A stretch of 64,000 bases of DNA, taken from positions 124,001 through 188,000 of the forward strand of contig NZ_JACKZC010000006.1 in the NCBI RefSeq assembly GCF_014212495.1. Reading direction: 5' to 3'. Shown piece by piece: positions 44,291-52,572 of the stretch (positions within the stretch are counted from its first letter, which is position 1; every line of letters starts with the position of its first letter). Under the pieces are notes generated by a model. It saw only the letters and a list, made by a program, of their open reading frames with translations, did no database searches and was not told the DNA's origin. Position numbers and translations under genes: made by a program. The DNA comes from Pontibacter sp. Tf4 (GTDB lineage Bacteria > Bacteroidota > Bacteroidia > Cytophagales > Hymenobacteraceae).

Positions 44291-45577
44291 ATGATTGCGA
44301 AATTAATTTCTCTCTCGCTCCGTAACCGTTATGTTGTGCTGCTCATTTCGGCTGCGCTTTTCGGCTGGGGCTTATATGCTGTACAAACAAATAAGGTGGA
44401 TGCCATTCCCGATTTGTCGGAGAACCAGGTAATTGTTTTTACAGAATGGATGGGCCGCAGCCCCCAGATCATCGAAGACCAGATCACCTACCCGCTTGTT
44501 ACCAACTTGCAGGGTCTGCCCGATGTAAAATATGTGCGCGGGAGCTCCATGTTCGGGATGAGCTTTATCTACGTTATTTTTGAAGACGAGACCGATGTGT
44601 ACTGGGCCCGCGAACGCGTGCTGGAGCGCCTGAGCTCGGTAGGCAACATGCTGCCAGAAGGTGTTGCGCCTACCCTTGGCCCGGACGGAACCGGTGTAGG
44701 CCACATTCTCTGGTACACCCTGGATGCTCCCGGCATGGACCTGGGCGAGCAACGCGCCGTTCAGGACTGGTACGTAAAATTTGCGCTGCAAAATGTGAAA
44801 GGCGTGAGTGAAGTAGCCTCTTTCGGCGGCTTCCAGAAGCAATACGAGATCACGCTGGACCCAAATAAACTCACCTACTATAATCTCTCTGTTCCGCAGG
44901 TTATCCAGTCTGTGCGGGCAAATAACAACGAAGGCGGCGGCCGCAAATTCGAGCTCTCCGATATCGGGTACATCATTAAAACGACCGGCTATCTACAGTC
45001 GGCGGAAGAGATCGAAAACATTGCCGTAGCTACCAATAACACTATTCCGGTTCGCATAAAAGATGTGGCCACCGTGCAGATGACAGGAGAAAGCCGCCTG
45101 GGCATTTTTGACCTGAACGGCGAAGGAGAAGCAGTTGGTGGTATTGTGGTGATGCGCTATGGCGAGAACGCCGACGAGGTGATCGACAACGTGAAGGTGA
45201 AGATGGAAGAAGTGGCCAAAGGCTTACCCGACGGCATGAAATTCAACATTGTGTACGACCGCAGCGGCCTGATCAACGAATCGGTAGACTCCATCAAGAA
45301 AACCCTGATCGAAGAGATGCTGGTGGCCTCTGTGATCGTATTCCTTTTCCTGTTCCACTGGCGTAGTGCCCTGGTTATCCTAATCCAATTGCCGCTTTCG
45401 GTAGCCATTGGGTTTATCCTGCTAAACGCCTTCGGCATTTCCTCCAACATCATGTCGCTTACCGGTATCGCGCTATCTATAGGTGTAATTGTGGATGATG
45501 CTATTGTGATGGTTGAGAACGCCTACCGGCATTTGGCCGATGCGACAAAGGGAAAAGAATGGATGGAAGAGGAATAA
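44291..45577 (+). CDS. cusA: CusA/CzcA heavy-metal RND pump, N-terminal part (split gene)
   Basis: The first 428 residues of an inner-membrane heavy-metal efflux pump: first transmembrane helix, the first porter loop with QVIVFTEWMGRSP and the LPDVKYVRGSS region, then transmembrane helices 2 to 4 with the proton-relay motif GVIVDDAIVMVENAYRH. It then stops after WMEEE. The remaining part resumes at 46029 after a 450-base insert coding for a four-helix protein. The break falls in the cytoplasmic loop between helices 4 and 5. The two parts sum to 1060 residues, the normal length, so little seems lost. It may work as a two-piece pump or be a pseudogene. Confidence 0.9.
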   Translation: MIAKLISLSLRNRYVVLLISAALFGWGLYAVQTNKVDAIPDLSENQVIVFTEWMGRSPQIIEDQITYPLVTNLQGLPDVKYVRGSSMFGMSFIYVIFEDETDVYWARERVLERLSSVGNMLPEGVAPTLGPDGTGVGHILWYTLDAPGMDLGEQRAVQDWYVKFALQNVKGVSEVASFGGFQKQYEITLDPNKLTYYNLSVPQVIQSVRANNNEGGGRKFELSDIGYIIKTTGYLQSAEEIENIAVATNNTIPVRIKDVATVQMTGESRLGIFDLNGEGEAVGGIVVMRYGENADEVIDNVKVKMEEVAKGLPDGMKFNIVYDRSGLINESVDSIKKTLIEEMLVASVIVFLFLFHWRSALVILIQLPLSVAIGFILLNAFGISSNIMSLTGIALSIGVIVDDAIVMVENAYRHLADATKGKEWMEEE

Positions 45578-45581
45578 AAAT

Positions 45582-46008
45582 TTGAATTTTGAATAACTGA
45601 CTACTGAATAATTGAATAAGATGAATACGGACAGAAAAGAGTTTATAGAGCAGTTTCAGAAGCGAACAAAGAAGCTCGCCATTGATGTAATTCATTTCTC
45701 GAAACTACTGCCTAAAACAGAAGAAGCTACCATTATGAAGCGGCAGTTATTACGATCTGCAACTTCAGTTGCAGCCAACTATAGAGCAGCCTGCAGAGCC
45801 AGGTCGTCCGCAGAATTTCATTCAAAGATAAGCATCGTGATCGAAGAAGCTGACGAGACATTATTCTGGTTAGAACTACTCGAAGAATCTGGAACGACTA
45901 CCAGGGATTCTGTCAGCCAGCTTATGAAAGAGGCAACAGAGATCTTATCAGTTATGGCAAAAGCACGAAAGAGCACGACCCGCTAATAGTCAGTTATTCA
46001 AAATTCAA
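45582..46008 (+). mobile_element. IVP-like insertion element within cusA
   Basis: Perfect 22-base inverted repeats at 45582-45603 and 45987-46008 flank a single ORF for a four-helix-bundle protein; the right repeat begins directly after its stop codon. The layout, terminal inverted repeats around an IVP-type gene, is that of the intervening sequences of bacterial 23S rRNA genes, here inside a protein gene. AT-rich TTCAAAATT repeats extend beyond the arms, and GAATAA occurs at both outer edges (45572-45577 and 46022-46027), a possible target duplication. Confidence 0.75.
45621..45986 (+). CDS. Four-helix-bundle protein (23S rRNA intervening-sequence protein family)
   Basis: A 121-residue protein from the ATG at 45621 (MNTDRKEFIEQ); a TTG three codons before is possible. 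The sequence has the family pattern: F..R.KKLAIDVIHF in helix 1, KRQLLRSATSVAANYRAACRARS in helix 2, FHSKISIVIEEADETLFWLELL in helix 3 and a C-terminal ATEILSVMAKARK helix. Relatives are the IVP proteins of 23S rRNA insertions and the Avd protein of diversity-generating retroelements. Its activity is unknown. It sits between the halves of cusA, enclosed by inverted repeats. Confidence 0.88.
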   Translation: MNTDRKEFIEQFQKRTKKLAIDVIHFSKLLPKTEEATIMKRQLLRSATSVAANYRAACRARSSAEFHSKISIVIEEADETLFWLELLEESGTTTRDSVSQLMKEATEILSVMAKARKSTTR

Positions 46009-46028
46009 TTATTCAAAATTAGAATAAC

Positions 46029-47927
46029 ATGAAATTATCAAAAGAAGATAGAATCCGGATCATAGAGAAGGCCAGCAAGCAGGTGGGGCCGAGCGTGTTC
46101 TGGAGTACCGTAATCATCATTGTTTCCTTTTTGCCGGTATTCCTGCTAACTGGTCAGGAAGGGAAACTGTTCGGGCCGCTGGCCTGGACCAAGACCTTTA
46201 TTCTTATAGTTGATGCGATTGTGGCCATCACACTTACGCCGGTGCTTATTTCCTTCTTCCTGAAAGGGAAGTTTAAAGGAGAGAATGCCAACCCGATCAA
46301 CCGCGCCTTGGAAAAAGTGTACAGCCCCATCCTGAAATGGTGTTTAAAATGGCGTAAGACAACTATAGGTCTGAACATACTGGCCCTGCTGGTAGCTGTA
46401 CCGATGCTCTTTAGTTTGGGCAACGAGTTTATGCCGCCGCTCGACGAAGGTTCTATCCTGTTTATGCCGGTAACGCTGCCTGATATTTCCAATGCCGAAG
46501 CCAAGCGCATACTACAGGTGCAGGACAAGATCATTAAGTCGGTGCCGGAAGTGGAGAGCGTGTTAGGCAAAGCAGGCCGAGCCAGCACCGCCACCGATAA
46601 CTCTCCAATCAGCATGATCGAAACAATCATTATGCTGAAACCGCAGTCGGAGTGGCGCGAAGGCATGACCAAGCAGGACATTATTCAGGAGCTGGACTCC
46701 AAGCTGCAGATACCGGGTGTAGTAAACGGCTGGACCCAACCTATCATCAACCGCATCAACATGCTGGCAACCGGTATCCGGACTGACGTGGGCGTAAAAG
46801 TTTACGGCCAGGACCTGGACTCCATTGCAGCAGTGTCGGAGCGGGTACGTGATGCCTTGACCGGTGTGGAAGGTGTCAGGGACCTGTTCGTAGAGCCGAT
46901 CACCGGCGGCAAGTACCTCGAGATCGACATTAACCGTGATGCCCTGAGCCGCTTCGGCCTAACCGTAGATGACGTGAACATGCTGATTGAGTCAGCGCTG
47001 GGTGGTACAACTATAGGCAACACCATTGAGGGTCGCCAGCGCTTCGCCATTAACGTGCGCCTTGCCCAGGAGTATCGCAACAGTGTAGAGCGCATCAAAC
47101 GCATCCCGATCCAGACGCCATCTGCCGGAACTATACCACTATCGTCGGTAGCTGATATTAAGTTTACCGAAGGCCCGCCCATGATCAGTTCCGACAATGC
47201 GCAGCTGCGCGGAGCCGTACTGTTTAACGTGCGCGACCGCGACCTGGGCAGCACCGTGGAAGAAGCCATCGAAAAGATAAACCAGGAAGTTACCGGCATA
47301 CCTGATGGGTATTACCTGGAGTGGAGCGGCCAGTGGGAAAACCAGGTGCGAGCAAACCAGACCTTGCAGATCATCATTCCGCTGGTACTCATTATCATTT
47401 TCCTGATCCTGTATTTCTCCTTTAACTCTTTGAAGGAAGCCTTTATAAACCTGGTAACGATACCATTTGCGCTGGTGGGTGGGGTATTTATAGTTTACTT
47501 CTATGGTGTAAACCTGTCGGTGGCCGTGGCGGTGGGCTTTATTGCCTTGTTCGGGATGGCCGTGGAAACCGGTATGCTGATGGTGGTTTACCTGAACGAA
47601 GCCATGCACGACCTGGTCGCCCTGAAAGGAAACAGTTCAGAAACGATCACTAAAAAGGACCTGCGCGAATACGTGTTCCGGGGTGCGGCCAAGCGCCTTC
47701 GCCCTAAGATCATGACTGTTTCCGTTTCCCTTTTCGGTCTGATTCCGGTGTTGTGGGCAACAGGCGTGGGTACTGATGTGATGCTGCCCATCGTGCTTCC
47801 GCTGATCGGGGGTGTATTTACGTCATCCATCCACATTCTGCTGGTTACGCCGGTGGTGTTCGAGATGACCAAAGAATACGAGTTAAAGAAACACGGCAAA
47901 ATTGAGATCTACGATGTTAGTCACTAA
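46029..47927 (+). CDS. cusA: CusA/CzcA heavy-metal RND pump, C-terminal part (split gene)
   Basis: A 632-residue part that continues the pump: KQVGPSVFWSTVIIIVSFLPVF (transmembrane helix 5), helices 6 and 7, the second porter loop with LGNEFMPPLDEGSI and the metal-site Met region around EFMPPLDEGS and NMLATGIRTDVGVK, then helices 8 to 12 ending in TSSIHILLVTPVVFEM. It begins with an in-frame ATG (MKLSKEDRIRIIEKAS), so it can be made as a separate protein. No frame error is seen within it. The following tolC-type gene overlaps its last 14 bases. Confidence 0.9.
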   Translation: MKLSKEDRIRIIEKASKQVGPSVFWSTVIIIVSFLPVFLLTGQEGKLFGPLAWTKTFILIVDAIVAITLTPVLISFFLKGKFKGENANPINRALEKVYSPILKWCLKWRKTTIGLNILALLVAVPMLFSLGNEFMPPLDEGSILFMPVTLPDISNAEAKRILQVQDKIIKSVPEVESVLGKAGRASTATDNSPISMIETIIMLKPQSEWREGMTKQDIIQELDSKLQIPGVVNGWTQPIINRINMLATGIRTDVGVKVYGQDLDSIAAVSERVRDALTGVEGVRDLFVEPITGGKYLEIDINRDALSRFGLTVDDVNMLIESALGGTTIGNTIEGRQRFAINVRLAQEYRNSVERIKRIPIQTPSAGTIPLSSVADIKFTEGPPMISSDNAQLRGAVLFNVRDRDLGSTVEEAIEKINQEVTGIPDGYYLEWSGQWENQVRANQTLQIIIPLVLIIIFLILYFSFNSLKEAFINLVTIPFALVGGVFIVYFYGVNLSVAVAVGFIALFGMAVETGMLMVVYLNEAMHDLVALKGNSSETITKKDLREYVFRGAAKRLRPKIMTVSVSLFGLIPVLWATGVGTDVMLPIVLPLIGGVFTSSIHILLVTPVVFEMTKEYELKKHGKIEIYDVSH

Positions 47928-49218
47928 AAAATATACTTTTAAAATTCCCCTTCTCGGAGGGGGCAGGGGTAGATTAATCGCAACTATAGCTTTACTGCTA
48001 ACTATAGTTCCTGCCCTGGCCCAGGAACAACAGCCGCAGGTCATGAACCTGGACAGCGTGCTGCAGCGCATCAGCAAACAAAACCCGATGCTGCAGATGT
48101 ACTACACACGTGCCAAAGCCATGGATGCTTATGCCGAAGGAGCGAAAAGCTGGATGGCCCCTATGGTTGGAGGTGGATTTTACATGAACCCCTACCCTGG
48201 CGCCGAAGTGATGGATGATGCCGACAAAGGCTCTTACATGATCGTAGCAGAGCAAAGCATCCCAAACCCGGCCAAGCTGCGCGCTAAGGAAAAGTACATG
48301 AAATCCAGGGCAGCTATAGAGAGTTCTGGCAGGAATGTGACCTATAACGAGCTTCGGGCACAGGCTAAAACGGCTTACTATAACTGGGTGGTGCTGGAAA
48401 AGAAAATGGATGCCCTGCAGGATAACCGCAAGATTATGGACTACATGCTGAAGCTGGCGCGTATCCGCTACCCTTATAACCAGGGCAGGCTTGGCAGCAT
48501 CTATAAAGCCGAAGCCAGGATGCACGAAGTAGACAACATGATCGAGATGACCGAACGGCAGATAACCCAGCAGAACATTACCCTGAACACGCTGATGAAC
48601 CTGCCGCGCGAGCAGCGCTACAAGATCGATACAACTATAGCTATGCATCAGCACACGCTGCCAACTATAGATACTACTTACCTGGCGGCAGCCCGCAGCG
48701 ATGTGCAGCGCATAGATCGTAGCATCGAGAGCATGCGTCTGAATGTGCAGCTGGAGAAACTGGAACGCAAACCGGATTTCAGTATTCAGTTCGAGCACAT
48801 GTACCCTAAGTCGGATATGATGCCGCAGCAGTTCTCGGCTATGGCCATGGTTTCGATACCAATTGCGCCGTGGTCGTCTAAAATGTACAAGGCCAACACC
48901 AAGGCCATGAACCTGGAGATAAACGCCATGCAACAGGAGCGCGAAGCCATACTGGCCGAAGCAGAAGGCATGGCGCAAAGCATGGCCCTTGAAGCAACCG
49001 CCCTGCACCACCACATCGAGAACTATAAGAACAAGATACTGCCGGCCCTGAAGAAGAACTATGATGTAACCATGCTGGCCTATGAACAGAACAGCGCCCA
49101 ACTGCCGGAAGTGATCGATGCCTGGGAAGCTTTGAACATGGCACAGATGGATTACTTAGATGACCTGCAGCAATACTACCAGATGGTGGTGAACTATGAA
49201 AAGGAAATTGAGAAGTAG
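47914..49218 (+). CDS. TolC-family outer-membrane efflux protein (CusC-like)
   Basis: The start at 47914 (MLVTKKYTFK) overlaps cusA by 14 bases. About 434 residues: signal peptide ending PALAQ, then the two alpha-helical repeats of outer-membrane factors (NLDSVLQRISKQNPMLQ and ANTKAMNLEINAMQQEREAI). The first codons contain an inserted-looking GC-rich palindromic stretch (KIPLLGGGRGRL, coded at about 47942-47971), which lengthens the region before the hydrophobic core. It should form the outer-membrane channel for the CusA/CusB pump. Confidence 0.88.
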   Translation: MLVTKKYTFKIPLLGGGRGRLIATIALLLTIVPALAQEQQPQVMNLDSVLQRISKQNPMLQMYYTRAKAMDAYAEGAKSWMAPMVGGGFYMNPYPGAEVMDDADKGSYMIVAEQSIPNPAKLRAKEKYMKSRAAIESSGRNVTYNELRAQAKTAYYNWVVLEKKMDALQDNRKIMDYMLKLARIRYPYNQGRLGSIYKAEARMHEVDNMIEMTERQITQQNITLNTLMNLPREQRYKIDTTIAMHQHTLPTIDTTYLAAARSDVQRIDRSIESMRLNVQLEKLERKPDFSIQFEHMYPKSDMMPQQFSAMAMVSIPIAPWSSKMYKANTKAMNLEINAMQQEREAILAEAEGMAQSMALEATALHHHIENYKNKILPALKKNYDVTMLAYEQNSAQLPEVIDAWEALNMAQMDYLDDLQQYYQMVVNYEKEIEK

Positions 49219-49308
49219 TTGATTTGAGGATTTGAAAATTTGGAGATGTGGAGATTTGAAAATTGAAATTCACTCATTCACTCAACCACTCATTCAAAAT
49301 TAGAAACG
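49219..49308. repeat. AT-rich repeat before the first adaptor gene
   Basis: TTTGAAAATTTGGAGATGTGG is followed by GAGATTTGAAAATT and by CACTCATT repeats. Nearly the same block stands before the second adaptor gene at 50610-50680, and the ATTCAAAATTAGAA part also occurs at the right edge of the IVP-like element. Confidence 0.7.
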
Positions 49309-50610
49309 ATGAAAAGATATATAAACATACTGCTGCTGGTGCTGGCTATAGTTGTGGCGGCCTGCTCTGGCGACGAGCATAAGCACGCGGAGGGCACGAC
49401 TTACACCTGCCCGATGCACCCGCAGATTGTGCAGAACGAACCCGGCACCTGCCCGATCTGTGGCATGGACCTGGTGCCACAAAATGCGCACAGCGAGGGC
49501 ATCGAAATTACCGAAGACCTGGCCTTTTTGCTGAAACCAACCAACACAACAGTGGTGGCAACGATAGCTACCATTAAACCGGAGCATAAAAGCGTGGATG
49601 CAACTATAGCAATGGAAGGCATCATCAGCTACGACCCAAACCGGGTGTATACCATTCCTGCACGAGTGGCCGGCAGAATAGAATCACTGCAGGTAAAATT
49701 CAATTTCCAGCCCGTTCGTAAAGGCCAGAAGCTGATGGAGATCTATAGTCCGGACCTGATAACAGCGCAGCGGGAGTTAACCTACCTGGTGCGTTCTGCC
49801 CCCGAAGACAAACAACTGATTGAGGCAGCTAAACAGAAACTACGCCTGTTAGGCGCTACGGATGCGCAGATAAACCAGTTGGTAAAGACCGGTAAAGAGA
49901 GTTATACTTTTGCGATCTATAGTCCTTACGATGGGTATGTGATCGGTTTGAATACCACCGCACCAACTGCTTCTGCCGCTCAAACTATGGCTGCTGCTCC
50001 TGCGGCGTCGGGCATGGATGGGATGGGCGGTGGCGCCTCAACTACACCAGCAGCCCCGCAAACTACGGCATCTACCGGATCTGAAATACAGCTGCGCGAA
50101 GGCATGTACGTGAGCACCGGGCAGGCCTTGCTGCAGGTAGTAAACCCAAACCGGCTGTGGGCTGAATTCAACATAGCTGCCGATAAAGCAAAAACACTTA
50201 CCAAAGGCGCGCCTGTGCAGATCACTTTTCCGCAGCTACCAGACCAGCAGTTGCAGGCCAAATTAGACTTCCTTCAGCCATTTTACCAGGCCGGAGAAAA
50301 CTTTGCAAAGGTTCGGGTATACCTGCCTGGTGAGCAAAAAGCAGCCATGGTAGGCCAACTGGTAAGCGGGAAGGTGAACTATACTACGGAACCAACACTC
50401 TGGATACCGAAAGAAGCGGTGCTGGACATCGGCACCAAAACGATCGTTTTCAAAAAAGGAGAACGCGGCTTCGAACCCATGGAAGTTACAACAGGCACCA
50501 CCCAGGGCAAGGAAATTCAGGTTAGCAAAGGGCTGCAGCAAACCGATGTAATCGCTGCCAATGCCCAGTTCCTGGTAGACAGCGAAAGCTTTATCAGAGT
50601 TAATAAATGA
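49309..50610 (+). CDS. RND efflux periplasmic adaptor with heavy-metal-binding domain (CusB-like, first copy)
   Basis: A 433-residue lipoprotein (lipobox VAAC): signal peptide, heavy-metal-binding domain with YTCPMHPQIVQNEPGTCPICGMDLVP (about 32-57), then the adaptor body with the barrel-sandwich, a long helical hairpin and a beta-barrel (LWIPKEAVLDIGTKTIVFKKG). A Met/Gly/Ala-rich insert (MDGMGGG region, about 230-260) may add metal ligands. It should connect CusA with the TolC-like channel. The first 55 residues and the DNA before it are almost the same as in the next gene. Confidence 0.9.
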   Translation: MKRYINILLLVLAIVVAACSGDEHKHAEGTTYTCPMHPQIVQNEPGTCPICGMDLVPQNAHSEGIEITEDLAFLLKPTNTTVVATIATIKPEHKSVDATIAMEGIISYDPNRVYTIPARVAGRIESLQVKFNFQPVRKGQKLMEIYSPDLITAQRELTYLVRSAPEDKQLIEAAKQKLRLLGATDAQINQLVKTGKESYTFAIYSPYDGYVIGLNTTAPTASAAQTMAAAPAASGMDGMGGGASTTPAAPQTTASTGSEIQLREGMYVSTGQALLQVVNPNRLWAEFNIAADKAKTLTKGAPVQITFPQLPDQQLQAKLDFLQPFYQAGENFAKVRVYLPGEQKAAMVGQLVSGKVNYTTEPTLWIPKEAVLDIGTKTIVFKKGERGFEPMEVTTGTTQGKEIQVSKGLQQTDVIAANAQFLVDSESFIRVNK

Positions 50611-50680
50611 TTTGAAAATTTGGGGATGTGGAGATTTGAAAATTCACTCATTCACTCAACCACTCATTCAGAATTAAGAT
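50610..50680. repeat. AT-rich repeat before the second adaptor gene
   Basis: Second copy of the block at 49219-49308, with TTTGAAAATTTGGGGATGTGG, GAGATTTGAAAATT and the CACTCATT repeats. Together with the shared 5' coding part it makes a direct repeat of about 240 bases. Confidence 0.7.
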
Positions 50681-51877
50681 ATGAAACGATATATAAACAT
50701 ACTGCTGCTGACGCTGGCTATAGTTGTAGCGGCCTGCTCCGGCGAAGAGCACAAGCACGCAGAGGGGACGGAGACAACTTATACCTGCCCGATGCACCCG
50801 CAGATTGTGCAGAACGAGCCGGGCACCTGCCCTATCTGCTTCATGGACCTGGTACCCGTATCGAAGGGTGGCGATAAGGACGGTGAACTGATGCTGAGCG
50901 ACAGCCAGATTGCACTGGGCAATATTAAGGTGAAGCGGGTTAAGTACGGCGATGTGAACAGCAACACCATCCTCACCGGCCGCCTGGTACTGGATGAGAC
51001 CGCAACCGAGGTGATCAGCAGCCGTGCCGCCGGGCGCATAGACAAACTATACCTGAAAGAGACAGGCCAGCCGGTAAAACAGGGTCAGCCACTCTACCAA
51101 CTATATTCCGAGCAACTGCTAACCCTGCAACAGGAGTACCTGCTGGCACTGAAACAGAACCAGGAACTGGGCAAAGAAAATCCGCGGTTCGCATCGTTCC
51201 TGGATGCTGCCAAAAAGAAGCTCTTACTTTATGGACTGACCGAAGGACAGATCCGTGGCCTGGCAAAATCCGGCAGAACAGATGCACGCGTTACGTTTGT
51301 GGCACCCAGATCTGGTATAGTTACCGAAGTTTCTGCAGCCGAAGGCCAGTATGTAACAGAGGGCAGCGTACTATATAAACTAAGCGACCTGGGCAGCATC
51401 TGGGTAGAGGCCGAACTATACCCACAGGAAATTGCCGGGATAAAAACAGGCGACGAAGTGAAGGTAACAGTACAGGGCGCTGCCGACCCGGTTACAGCCA
51501 ACGTTACTTTCCTGAGTCCGGAATTCAGGGCTGGTAGCCAGGTGGCGGTACTGCGTGCCGAACTACCCAATAAACAGGGCAACTATATGCCGGGCATGCA
51601 GGCTACCATTACGCTTCCCGGCAAAAACAGCAACACGCTCACCATCCCAACCGATGCCGTGATCCGCGATAACAGGAAAAACCACGTGTGGGTACAGACC
51701 GGAAAGAACACTTTTGCTGCCCGGCCTGTTACCCTTGGAGAAGAGAGTGCCCAGAACGTAGCCATCCTGTCAGGCATTAAGGAAAACGACAAAGTGGTGG
51801 TATCGGGGGCGTACCTGCTCTACAGCGAATTTGTACTCAAAAAAGGTGGCGACCCTGTGGCAAGCCATCAGCATTAA
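50681..51877 (+). CDS. RND efflux periplasmic adaptor with heavy-metal-binding domain (CusB-like, second copy)
   Basis: A 398-residue lipoprotein with the same leader as the gene before it, including the heavy-metal-binding domain, but with CPICFMDLVP where the first copy has the usual CPICGMDLVP. After residue 60 the two proteins differ greatly: this one is a standard CusB-type adaptor (AGRIDKLYLKETGQPVKQGQ, IWVEAELYPQEIAGIKTGDEV, VIRDNRKNHVWVQTGKNTF). The sharp edge between near-identity and divergence points to gene conversion or exchange of the 5' part. Confidence 0.9.
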   Translation: MKRYINILLLTLAIVVAACSGEEHKHAEGTETTYTCPMHPQIVQNEPGTCPICFMDLVPVSKGGDKDGELMLSDSQIALGNIKVKRVKYGDVNSNTILTGRLVLDETATEVISSRAAGRIDKLYLKETGQPVKQGQPLYQLYSEQLLTLQQEYLLALKQNQELGKENPRFASFLDAAKKKLLLYGLTEGQIRGLAKSGRTDARVTFVAPRSGIVTEVSAAEGQYVTEGSVLYKLSDLGSIWVEAELYPQEIAGIKTGDEVKVTVQGAADPVTANVTFLSPEFRAGSQVAVLRAELPNKQGNYMPGMQATITLPGKNSNTLTIPTDAVIRDNRKNHVWVQTGKNTFAARPVTLGEESAQNVAILSGIKENDKVVVSGAYLLYSEFVLKKGGDPVASHQH

Positions 51878-51894
51878 TCCTAACTATAGTTACC

Positions 51895-52023
51895 ATGAAA
51901 GACTGCTGCAAAACCGGAGACGAACAACCTGACAAAACGGGCAAACCATGGCTGAAATGGCTGCTTTATACAACTATAGGCCTGGCGCTGGGTTTTGTAA
52001 TTTTAGAACAGATCAACTTTTAA
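51895..52023 (+). CDS. 42-residue Cys-containing membrane peptide of the cus operon
   Basis: Reading frame of 43 codons, MKDCCKTGDEQ followed by a basic stretch and one transmembrane helix (WLLYTTIGLALGFVILEQ) and ending INF. It lies 18 bases after the second adaptor gene and 16 bases before the next lipoprotein gene on the same strand, so the spacing suits a real gene. The CC pair at residues 4-5 would face the cytoplasm if the positive-inside rule holds. Function is unknown; a metal-linked role is a guess. Confidence 0.6.
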   Translation: MKDCCKTGDEQPDKTGKPWLKWLLYTTIGLALGFVILEQINF

Positions 52024-52038
52024 ATTTATAAGCTTACC

Positions 52039-52497
52039 ATGAAAAACAACCTGCTTTATACTATAGCCGCAGCTGCCCTGTTGCTGGCTTCCTGCTCATC
52101 CGAAAAACCGGCACAAACACAGGCCGCCGAAACTACCACTGCCCCAGCACCAGCTATGGCCGAAGCGCACACTGCACACCAGACCACCATGGCATCGCCG
52201 GCCGAACTGATGACAGAAGACGGCCTGCCCAAAGACCTGGTGTGTATGGTGAACAACGCCTTTATGGGCAAAAAACAGTACCCCGTTGCCTTTGAGGATA
52301 AGATGTACTATGGCTGCTGCGAGATGTGCGTAAAAACCATCCAGAACCAGCGTGAAGTACGTTATGCCACCGACCCGGTAACCGGCGAAGAAGTAGATAA
52401 ATCAGCGGCGTATATTGCCCTGAAGCCGGGCGGCGCGAACGGCGATGTGCTCTACTTTGCATCTGAAGCCAACTATAAGCAATACCAGCAACTATAG
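52039..52497 (+). CDS. TRASH/YHS-like metal-binding lipoprotein
   Basis: A 152-residue lipoprotein (lipobox LASC) with a Thr/Ala/His linker and a C-terminal domain holding DLVCMVNNAF, MYYGCCEMCVKTI and RYATDPVTGEEVDKS. The Cys spacing recalls TRASH and NosL-type metal-binding domains. It sits in the efflux operon, and probably passes copper or senses it in the periplasm. It ends CAA CTA TAG in the recurring palindrome. Confidence 0.8.
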   Translation: MKNNLLYTIAAAALLLASCSSEKPAQTQAAETTTAPAPAMAEAHTAHQTTMASPAELMTEDGLPKDLVCMVNNAFMGKKQYPVAFEDKMYYGCCEMCVKTIQNQREVRYATDPVTGEEVDKSAAYIALKPGGANGDVLYFASEANYKQYQQL

Positions 52498-52572
52498 CCG
52501 CACAGCCAACTATAGTTAAGAATCACCAAATCAATTCTTATCTTTATACTTCGAAACAACACGAAACGCATC

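Noticed and set aside
49270..49300. Short CACTCATT repeats that might look like a CRISPR-type array
   Set aside because: The units are under ten bases, contiguous and without spacers; the same block recurs before the next gene as part of a duplicated region.
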